From Pontivivens sp032464575 (GTDB taxonomy: Bacteria; Pseudomonadota; Alphaproteobacteria; Rhodobacterales; Rhodobacteraceae), in assembly GCA_032464575.1 (NCBI GenBank), contig JAWDKM010000007.1, forward strand, positions 186,001 to 250,000: 64,000 nucleotides of DNA, read 5' to 3'. Shown piece after piece: positions 39,602 to 46,542 of this stretch. How positions within the stretch are numbered: position 1 is the first letter of the stretch; each line of letters starts with the position of its first letter. The notes beneath the pieces were generated by a model. The model made no database searches. It had not been told where the DNA came from and saw only the letters and a list, made by a program, of their open reading frames with translations. Made by a program: the position numbers and the translations under genes.

Positions 39602-40879
39602 CTAGCCGGCCTCCACGCCCAGCAGCCGCTCCAGCGCCCGGCCCATGACCTTCGCCGCATCCACCATGTCGTCGATGCCCACATACTCGTCGGGCTGATG
39701 CGCGAGGTCGAGGATGCCGGGCCCGTAGGCGATGCAGTTGTGCAGCTTGCCGATCCGGTCGATATGCTTCTGGTCGTAGGTGCCGGGGGAGACGACGTAG
39801 TCCGCCTCGGTCCCCAGCGTCCCCCGGATCGCCTCCGCCACCGCCTCGACCACCGGCGCGTCGCGCTCCGTCATCGTCGGCAGCACCTCGAAGAGATCGC
39901 GCAACTCGTAGGCGAAGGTCTCCCGCCGCTCCGCGACCCGCTCCAGAACCGCACGGAACTCGTCCTTCACCGCCGCCAGATCCTCCTCGATCAGGAAGCG
40001 CCGGTCGATCACCATGCGCGCCCGGTCAGGGACGCAGGGCGCGGGCAGGCCAGTGTAATCCGCCTCCTGCTCCGGCTCGCCCCCGTGGATCGAGTTGATG
40101 TTGAGCGTCGACTGCCGCGCCCCCTCGGGCACCACCGGCATCTCGGTCCGCTTCTTCGCCAGCGCGGGAAACAGGCTCTCCTCCATCTCCGCGATCACGG
40201 CCCCCATGTGGCGCACGGCGCAATCGCCGAGGAACGGCATCGACCCGTGGGCGATCCGCCCCTTCGTCTCGACCTCCGCCCACCAGACCCCGCGATGGCC
40301 AAGACAGATCCGGTCCTTGTTCAGCGGCTCGGGGATGATGACGTGCTGCACGCGGGCGGGATCGAAGAACCCCTTCTCCGCGAGATACGCCACCCCGCCG
40401 TACCCGCCCGATTCCTCATCCGCCGTCCCGCTGATCTCGATGGCGCCCGCAAAATCGGGATGCACCTCCAGAAACGCCTCCGCCGCGATGATCGAGGCGG
40501 CGAGCCCGCCCTTCATGTCACAAGCCCCGCGGCCGTAGAGCTTCCCGTCCCGCACCTCGCCGCCGAATGGATCGACGGTCCAGCCCTGCCCGACCTCGAC
40601 CACGTCGATATGGCTGTTGAAATGCACGCACTCGCCCGACCGCGCCCCCTCGCGCCGCGCCACCACGTTCCAGCGCGGGTACTTGTCGCTGTCCCCCGGC
40701 GCGCCCTCGGCCCGCACCATCTCCACCGCAAAGCCCGACGGCGCGAGCCGGTCGCGCAGATACTCGCAGATCTCCAGGTAGCCGCGTCCCGGCGGGTTCA
40801 GCGTCGGCATCCGCACCAGATCCTGCGTCAGCGCGATCAGGTCGTCGCGCCGCCCGTCGATGGCCTCGTCCAGCGTCAT
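39602..40879 (-). CDS. M20-family deacylase/peptidase (ArgE/DapE-like)
   Basis: A 425-residue M20 metallohydrolase. The metal ligands are seen in HFNSHIDVVEVG (His, Asp), YGRGACDMKGGLAASIIAAE, GTADEESGGYGG (Glu-Glu) and a C-terminal DLAHQPDEYV (His). The dimerisation (lid) domain lies between about 190 and 320. It hydrolyses N-acyl amino acids or dipeptides; acetylornithine deacetylase itself is one possibility, but the peptide transporter context favours a peptidase or N-acyl amino acid hydrolase. First gene of the peptide operon, divergent from the BASS-like transporter. Confidence 0.85.
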   Translation of the reverse strand: MTLDEAIDGRRDDLIALTQDLVRMPTLNPPGRGYLEICEYLRDRLAPSGFAVEMVRAEGAPGDSDKYPRWNVVARREGARSGECVHFNSHIDVVEVGQGWTVDPFGGEVRDGKLYGRGACDMKGGLAASIIAAEAFLEVHPDFAGAIEISGTADEESGGYGGVAYLAEKGFFDPARVQHVIIPEPLNKDRICLGHRGVWWAEVETKGRIAHGSMPFLGDCAVRHMGAVIAEMEESLFPALAKKRTEMPVVPEGARQSTLNINSIHGGEPEQEADYTGLPAPCVPDRARMVIDRRFLIEEDLAAVKDEFRAVLERVAERRETFAYELRDLFEVLPTMTERDAPVVEAVAEAIRGTLGTEADYVVSPGTYDQKHIDRIGKLHNCIAYGPGILDLAHQPDEYVGIDDMVDAAKVMGRALERLLGVEAG

Positions 40880-40914
40880 GGGCACCTCCTGCGGGCGCAG
40901 CCTAGCGCCCTCCC

Positions 40915-40949
40915 TTCCAGCTTGTCCAAATATCCCCGCCGGAGGCATC
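40915..40949 (-). repeat. ATATTT-family repeat end
   Basis: On the minus strand GATGCCTCCGGCGGGGATAT then TTGGACAAGCTGGAA. It sits in the divergent promoter region between the M20 peptidase and the BASS-like transporter genes. Confidence 0.75.
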
Positions 40950-41000
40950 ACGCCCCCTCCACGATTGCGAGCATCGGAAAAACGCGGCACCGTCCGCCCC

Positions 41001-41924
41001 ATGAGCTTTCTGGACCGCATCGGCGCGAATGCCCGCTGGGTGATGGCGGGCGGCTGCATCGCAGCGCTCTTTCTGCCGGGCCTGTCGGCGCTGCTGCGCC
41101 CCGTTCTGCCCGCGCTGGTCAGCTTCGTCCTCGCCATGGCCATGGCCCGCATCGACCTCGCCGAAGTCGCCCGCGGCGCGCTCCGCCCCGCCCGCCTCGG
41201 CGGCTGGCTCCTGGCCGTCGCCCTGATGATGCCGGTGGCCGGCGGGCTGCTCTGGCTCCTCGGCACCCTCGCCCCGCCGCGCGACCAGGCGCTGCTGGTG
41301 CTTTACGCCGCCGCACCACCCATCGCGTCGGCGGCGGGCATCTGCTTCCTGATGGGCTACAACGCCCAGCGCGCGGTCGAGGTCACGGTGGCCGCCACGC
41401 TCCTCACCCCGCTCATCGGCCCGGCGATGCTGGCGCTCCTCTTGCCCGACCTCGCCCCGATCCCGCCCGCGACGCTCGCCCTGCGCCTCGCCGCCATGAT
41501 CGCCGGGGGCATCGCGCTGGCCCTTGCCATCAAGGCCCTCGTGGGACCGGAGCGCATCCGCACCCACGCCCGCCGCTTCGACGGGATCGCGGCCTGCGTC
41601 ATGGTCCTCTTCGTCCTCCCGCTCTTCGACGGCGTCGGGCCGATGATCCTCTCCGAGCCCCTGACGGCGGCGAAGGTCCTCGCGCTCTGCCTCGTCATCA
41701 ACCTCGGCACAACCGTCGCACTCCTGCAGCTGGGCCGCGACCGCTTCACCTCCGGCGCCTACGCGGTGATGGCGGGCAACCGGACCGTGGCGCTCTACCT
41801 CGCGGCCCTGCCGCCGGACCCCTATTTCGGGCTCTTCGTCGCCCTCTACCAGTTTCCGATGTATCTCACGCCGCTCGCCCTCGATACGCTGGGTCTCCAC
41901 AACCGGCGGGAGGCGGCGACATGA
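41001..41924 (+). CDS. Bile acid:sodium symporter (BASS)-like membrane transporter
   Basis: A 307-residue membrane protein with nine or ten hydrophobic helices. It resembles the SBF/BASS group: a crossover-like YAAAPPIASAAGICFLMGYN in helix 4 and NLGTTVALLQLG with MAGNRTVALYLAALP in the second half. The substrate is unknown. It overlaps the DenD-like gene downstream by ATGA, so it may transport the sugar acid or organic acid that pathway consumes. Confidence 0.72.
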   Translation: MSFLDRIGANARWVMAGGCIAALFLPGLSALLRPVLPALVSFVLAMAMARIDLAEVARGALRPARLGGWLLAVALMMPVAGGLLWLLGTLAPPRDQALLVLYAAAPPIASAAGICFLMGYNAQRAVEVTVAATLLTPLIGPAMLALLLPDLAPIPPATLALRLAAMIAGGIALALAIKALVGPERIRTHARRFDGIAACVMVLFVLPLFDGVGPMILSEPLTAAKVLALCLVINLGTTVALLQLGRDRFTSGAYAVMAGNRTVALYLAALPPDPYFGLFVALYQFPMYLTPLALDTLGLHNRREAAT

Positions 41925-42817
41925 GGATCCTGATCACCGGGGCGAGCGGCTTCCTCGCCACCGAACTCGTCAAGCAGCTCGGCGGGCACGAGATCGTCCG
42001 GACCGACATCGCTAGGCAGGACGTCGTCCACCACGACCTGACCACCGGCCCGGGTCCACTCTTCGACAGGCCCTACGACGCGATCATCCACCTCGCCGCC
42101 GTCGTCAGTTCGGAGGCCGAGGCCGATCTCGCCAAGGGCCTGGCGGTCAACATCGACGCCACCCGGACCGTCCTGACCGCCGCTGCCGCGCAACCCGAAC
42201 CACCCATCGTCATCTTCGCGAGCTCCGTCGCTGTCTTCTCCGCCCCCGGCAACGGCACGATCGACGAGGGCACCCTGCCGCGCCCCCTCTCGAGCTACGG
42301 CGCACAGAAGGTCATCGGCGAGTACCTCGTGCGCGACTTCACCCGGCGCGGGCTGATCGCGGGCCGCGCCCTGCGCTTCCCGACCATCGTGGTCCGCCCC
42401 GGGCGCCCGAACCGCGCGGCGTCAAGCTTCGCCTCCTCCATCATCCGCGAGCCGGTGAACGGGCAGGAGGCCGTGCTGCCCGTCTCCCCCGACCTGCGCC
42501 TGCACCTCGCCTCTCCGAGCGCGGCGGTGGCCGCGATGCTCCACGCCCTCGATCTGCCGACGGAGCGGATCGGCGACGAGACCACGATCACGCTGCCCGG
42601 CCTCTCGGTCCCGGTCGCCGAGATGCTGGAGGTCCTCGAGCGCCGCACCGGCCGCGCGAACCTCGTCCGCCATGCGCCGGACAACGCCATCGAACGCATC
42701 GTGTCGACCTGGCCCGGCGGCATCGAGACCCCCCGCGCCGAAGCCCTGGGCTTCGCCGCCGATCCCGATTTCGAGGCGATCTTCGACGCCTCCCTGCCCC
42801 TGATCGCCCCCGCATGA
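41921..42817 (+). CDS. NAD-dependent epimerase/dehydratase family protein (DenD-like)
   Basis: A 298-residue extended SDR. The NAD motif is ILITGASGFLATELVKQL, and the active-site region reads VIFASSVAVFSA...SSYGAQKVIGEYLVRDFTRR (YxxxK). RALRFPTIVVRPGRPNRAAS matches the DenD (D-erythronate dehydrogenase) subgroup, which oxidises D-erythronate. It is coupled to the transporter gene by a four-base overlap. A uronate dehydrogenase-like role is an alternative. Confidence 0.75.
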   Translation: MRILITGASGFLATELVKQLGGHEIVRTDIARQDVVHHDLTTGPGPLFDRPYDAIIHLAAVVSSEAEADLAKGLAVNIDATRTVLTAAAAQPEPPIVIFASSVAVFSAPGNGTIDEGTLPRPLSSYGAQKVIGEYLVRDFTRRGLIAGRALRFPTIVVRPGRPNRAASSFASSIIREPVNGQEAVLPVSPDLRLHLASPSAAVAAMLHALDLPTERIGDETTITLPGLSVPVAEMLEVLERRTGRANLVRHAPDNAIERIVSTWPGGIETPRAEALGFAADPDFEAIFDASLPLIAPA

Positions 42818-42853
42818 GCACCGCGGCACAACTACTTCCCCTAATCCCCCGCA

Positions 42854-43072
42854 GACGCCTCCGGCGGGGGGATATTTCGACAAGGTGGAACCGGAAGGGC
42901 TTCCTTAACCCGCGTGGGTCACGTTGGGCGGGCGGTACAGCCGGGGACGGCGATGACCGCCAAGGTGGAAGGCCCTCCGTCTCCCCCGCATGCGCGGCCC
43001 GAGGCGGAGGGCCAATCTCCGCCTTCCAGCTTGTTCCAAATATCCTCGCCGAAGGCCTTCGCCAAAGGCGAA
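42854..43072 (-). repeat. 219-bp composite repeat with inverted ends, copy 2
   Basis: Read on the minus strand it begins TTCGCCTTTGGCGAAGG, CCTTCGGCGAGGATATTTGG, AACAAGCTGGAA and ends GGTTCCACCTTGTCGAAATA then TCCCCCCGCCGGAGGCGTC. Same length as copy 1 (36201-36419). The ends and the GGTTCCACCTTG half are nearly identical, with a diverged block 50-95 bases from the left end. It fills most of the 280-base gap between the denD-like and aminotransferase genes; no other gene is seen there. Confidence 0.85.
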
Positions 43073-43097
43073 ATCGGCAGCGCGGAACCGCAGTCCG

Positions 43098-44180
43098 ATG
43101 AGGGACTGGGACGCTTTCCGCGCCGGCTTTCCGGCTCTCTCGGCGGGCATCCTGCTGAATGCGGCGGGCGGCGCGCCGCTCTCCGCTCGTGCGTCGGCCG
43201 AGGGCGCGCGCTTCTTCGACGAGATGCGGGAGGAGGGCGACGCCCCCTTCGCCCGCTGGCTGGCCGAGGTCGATGCGATCCGCGCGCGCGTCGCCCGGAT
43301 GATCGGCGCGGAGGCCGCCGACATAGCCTTTCTCGGCTCGGCGTCCCACGCCCTGAACCTCGCCGCCGCCTATACGCGGCCGGGTGCGCATGTGGTGAGC
43401 CTGGAGGGCGAGTTTCCCTCCGTCACGCAGCCCTTCCTTGCCCGCGGCTGCACCGTCGATTTCGTACCGCTCGCCCCCGACGCCCGGCCCGATGTCGACG
43501 CCATGGCAGCGGCGATCCGGCCGGAGACGGCGGCCATCGCAGTCAGCCATGTCCAGTTCCGCACCGGCTGGCGCGTCGATCTCGCGGCCCTCGGCCAGCT
43601 TGCGAAGCAGCGCGGCCTCGACCTCTTCGTCGATGCCACCCAGTCCCTCGGCGCCGTGCCGGTGGACATCGAGGGGATCACGCTGCTGACGGCCTCCACC
43701 TACAAGTGGCTCTGCGCGGGCTACGGCACCGCCGTTACCTACCTGTCACCGGGCCTGCGCGCGCGCCCCTCGCCCGTCTTCGGCTGGCGCTCGGCGGCCG
43801 AGCCCTATGCCCTGCGCGCCGACGACATCACGCCCAACCCCAGCGCCGTCGTCGCGGAGACCGGCCACCCGCCCTTCGCGCCGATCCTCGCGCTCGGCGG
43901 CGCGCTCGACCACGCCGCGATGGAGCTGCCGGCCATCCACGACCGCATCGCGGCGCTCACCGAACACCTGCACCGCAAGCTGGAGGCACGCGGCCTTTCA
44001 CCAATAGCGCCCGCCGGACAGAGCGGCATCACGGCGCTTCGCCACGAACGGCCGGCCGAGGTGAAAGGCGAGCTTGCGAATAGAGGTCTTCAACTTACGG
44101 CGAGTTCGGGCTGCATCCGGCTCTCGCCACATGCGTTCAACACGTTCGAGGAGGTCGAGATCGCGGCATCGCTGATTTGA
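43098..44180 (+). CDS. Class V aminotransferase (pyridoxal-phosphate enzyme)
   Basis: A 360-residue fold-type I PLP enzyme of the cysteine desulfurase/kynureninase-like class V. Blocks: LLNAAGGAPLSARASA, AISHVQFRTGW-like AVSHVQFRTGWRVDLAALGQ, DLFVDATQSLGAVPVDIEG, and the Schiff-base Lys in STYKWLCAGYG. The reaction is not defined. The start at 43098 is the first Met that gives the family N-terminus MRDWDAFRAGFPALS; earlier starts would translate the preceding repeat. Confidence 0.82.
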   Translation: MRDWDAFRAGFPALSAGILLNAAGGAPLSARASAEGARFFDEMREEGDAPFARWLAEVDAIRARVARMIGAEAADIAFLGSASHALNLAAAYTRPGAHVVSLEGEFPSVTQPFLARGCTVDFVPLAPDARPDVDAMAAAIRPETAAIAVSHVQFRTGWRVDLAALGQLAKQRGLDLFVDATQSLGAVPVDIEGITLLTASTYKWLCAGYGTAVTYLSPGLRARPSPVFGWRSAAEPYALRADDITPNPSAVVAETGHPPFAPILALGGALDHAAMELPAIHDRIAALTEHLHRKLEARGLSPIAPAGQSGITALRHERPAEVKGELANRGLQLTASSGCIRLSPHAFNTFEEVEIAASLI

Positions 44181-44277
44181 ACGGTCAGCACGGGCTATAA
44201 GTCTTGAAATGATCTGTCGATAACCAATCATTAAGGGGAAGACGTGCTTACGTCGCGTCGCGCTCAGGAGACTTCGC

Positions 44278-45060
44278 ATGCCGATCAAGACCTTCGCGCC
44301 GCTTGCCGGCGCTCTTGCCGCTTTCGCCGTCCTTGCCACCGTGCCCGCTGCCGCTCAGAACCAGATGGTGACCGGCATCAGCCAGGTCTCGACCCATGTG
44401 GGCGAGATGTCGGCGAGCTTCACCGCCGCGGACGCCACGAACCAACCGCGCGAGAACCTGATGTTCGAGCCATGGCAGATGCTCGACGATCTGTTCCGCG
44501 ACGACATCATCCTGCTGATGCGCCACGGGCCCACCGACTGGTCCAAGCGTGACATCCGCAACGTGGCGCCGACCGACTGCAACAATCAGCGGATCATGAC
44601 GTTCCAGGGCACCGCCCAGATGCGGGACCTCGGCATTCTGCTGGCCGCCAACGACCTGCGCCCGTCGGAGATCATCACCTCCGAATGGTGCCGCAACCGC
44701 CAGACTGTGGATGCGCTCGTCCAGGGGTTCCGCGACGTGGATCCCGAATATGCCGACATGGTCGAGGAGAACACCGAGGTCTTCTCGGGCGTGAACCTGC
44801 TCCTGTCGCTGCAGGGTGCCGCCTCCGGTCAGCCGCTGCGCGATCGGATCGGCGAGTGGGAAGGCACACCCGAGGGTCCGCGCCTCATCGTCAGCCACTT
44901 CACCAACATCGCGGAGGTGACGGAGTTCAACGTCTACGAGGGCGAGATCCTGGTGATCGACCCCAACCTCAATAACCGCGTGCTCGGCTATGTCCGCCTG
45001 CGCTCGGCTGCCCCGGATGTGGGTCACTTCGACGTCGACGAAAGTCCGGTCTACCGCTGA
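44278..45060 (+). CDS. Secreted histidine-phosphatase-fold protein
   Basis: A 260-residue protein with a signal peptide (residues 1-26, ending TVPAAA-QNQ). The phosphatase RHG motif is in DIILLMRHGPTDWSKRDIRN, and the second catalytic His is in PRLIVSHFTNIAEVT. It is therefore a periplasmic member of the histidine phosphatase superfamily, with an unusual N-terminal stretch (about 27-75) before the core. Substrate unknown. GGAGACTTCGC precedes the ATG. A strong terminator follows the gene. Confidence 0.78.
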   Translation: MPIKTFAPLAGALAAFAVLATVPAAAQNQMVTGISQVSTHVGEMSASFTAADATNQPRENLMFEPWQMLDDLFRDDIILLMRHGPTDWSKRDIRNVAPTDCNNQRIMTFQGTAQMRDLGILLAANDLRPSEIITSEWCRNRQTVDALVQGFRDVDPEYADMVEENTEVFSGVNLLLSLQGAASGQPLRDRIGEWEGTPEGPRLIVSHFTNIAEVTEFNVYEGEILVIDPNLNNRVLGYVRLRSAAPDVGHFDVDESPVYR

Positions 45061-45113
45061 GGGTCGATGACGGAGCGGCCCCGGATCAGGTCCGGGACGG
45101 CTCCACGGAATAC

Positions 45114-45149
45114 AACGGTCCCGGTGCAATGCGCCGGGACCGTTTCTTT
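45114..45149 (+). terminator. Intrinsic terminator after the histidine-phosphatase gene
   Basis: AACGGTCCCGG, a nine-base loop, CCGGGACCGTT, then TTTCTTT: an 11-bp stem followed by a U-rich tail. It lies between convergent genes (phosphatase-like on plus, cysG on minus). A second hairpin CCCGGA-TCAGG-TCCGGG is just upstream at 45080-45096; together they resemble the element at 24192-24256. Confidence 0.85.
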
Positions 45150-45156
45150 CAGCGGC

Positions 45157-46533
45157 TCAGGCGATCACGGGAACCGGCAGCATCGCGGCCTCCGCCTTCT
45201 TCGGCCAGCGGATGAAGATCACCGCGGGGTTCTCCACCTTCTCCTCTGCCACCGTCGCGGCCAACCGGTCGAGCCGACAAGTCACCCGCCGCGCATCGGC
45301 CCGCCCCGCGCGCTCCACCAGCACGCAGTCGAGATCGCCGGGGCAGTTCGCGCGGAACGCCGCCTCGACCTCGGCCACCTTGCCGACGCCCATGTAGAGG
45401 GCGACCTGCTCGCCCGGCCGCATCCGCGCGGCAGCCGTGCAAGCCGCGCCGTCCGAGGACCGCGCCGTCGCCAGCGTGATCGCATCGATCCGGTCGCGCT
45501 CCGTCAGGCAGCCGCCGAACTGTGCGGTGGCGGCACTCGCCGCGGTGATGCCGGGCACGATCTCCACCTCGATCCCGGCCTCGTCGCAGGCCGTGATCTC
45601 CTCCGTCGCGCGGCCGAAGATACCGGGATCGCCCGACTTCAGCCGCACCACCCGCTTGCCTTCGGAGGCGAGCCGCACGATCAGCCGGTCGATCCGCTCC
45701 TGCCGCCACGCCTCGGGCCGGTTCGCGTCGCCCGGCGCCTTGCCCACGTCGATGCGCTCCGCATCGCGGCGCGCAAGCTCCAGGATGGCGGGATCGGCAA
45801 GGCGGTCGTGCAGGATCACATCCGCCTCCTGCAGCCGCTTCAACCCGCGCAGCGTCAGAAGATCGGCCCCGCCCGGACCGGCCCCCACCAGCGAGACCGA
45901 GCCGGGGCCGCCCCCGTCCGGCGCACCGCGCTCCACGGCCTGCGCGAGACGGTCGAGCGCCAGTTCCTCGTCATTCGCGTGCGCCGGGCGGAGCACGTCG
46001 AAGACCCAGCCCCAGAAGGCCCGCCGCTTGTCCTTGCCGATCCGCTGCGCCACCGCACCCCGCATCGCCCCCGCCGCCGCGACAAAGCGGCCCAAGCCGG
46101 GCTCGAGCGACGCCTCCAAGTCCGACTTGATCCGGCGGGCGAGCACCGGAGCCGCGCCCTCCGTCCCGATCGCCACCACCACCGGGTCGCGATCCACGAT
46201 GGCCGGGGTGAAGGCGTCGCACAGCTCCGGCGCGTCCACCGCGTTGACCAGAACGCCGTGCGCCTTGGCGAGCGCCGCGTGGGCCGCATCCGCCCCGGCG
46301 CAGCCGGACGCGGCGAAGACCAGCGCCGCCCCCGGCAGGTCCGCCACGGTCCCCTCAAGCGCCCGGCCCGCGGCGACATAGCCCGACAGCTCCGCATTCA
46401 GCTCGGGTGCGACCAGCACGATCTCGGCTTCCGTCTTGAGCATCAGCCGCGTCTTCTGCGCCGCCTCCTCACCCCCGCCGAGCACGACGACCCGCCGCCC
46501 GGCGAGCTTGAGGAACATGGGAAAGGTCTGCAT
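45157..46533 (-). CDS. cysG: Siroheme synthase CysG (multifunctional)
   Basis: A 458-residue fusion making siroheme from uroporphyrinogen III, the cofactor of NirB. The N-terminal precorrin-2 dehydrogenase/ferrochelatase domain (1-200) has VVVLGGGEEAAQKTRLML. The C-terminal SAM-dependent methyltransferase (about 213-455) has LVGAGPGGADLLTLRGL, VVRLKSGDPGIFGRATEEI and VPGITAASAATAQFG. It is the last gene of the nitrate assimilation operon, 9 bases after nasA. Its ribosome site TAGGAGGCGGCG overlaps the nasA stop. Confidence 0.93.
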   Translation of the reverse strand: MQTFPMFLKLAGRRVVVLGGGEEAAQKTRLMLKTEAEIVLVAPELNAELSGYVAAGRALEGTVADLPGAALVFAASGCAGADAAHAALAKAHGVLVNAVDAPELCDAFTPAIVDRDPVVVAIGTEGAAPVLARRIKSDLEASLEPGLGRFVAAAGAMRGAVAQRIGKDKRRAFWGWVFDVLRPAHANDEELALDRLAQAVERGAPDGGGPGSVSLVGAGPGGADLLTLRGLKRLQEADVILHDRLADPAILELARRDAERIDVGKAPGDANRPEAWRQERIDRLIVRLASEGKRVVRLKSGDPGIFGRATEEITACDEAGIEVEIVPGITAASAATAQFGGCLTERDRIDAITLATARSSDGAACTAAARMRPGEQVALYMGVGKVAEVEAAFRANCPGDLDCVLVERAGRADARRVTCRLDRLAATVAEEKVENPAVIFIRWPKKAEAAMLPVPVIA

Positions 46534-46542
46534 CGCCGCCTC

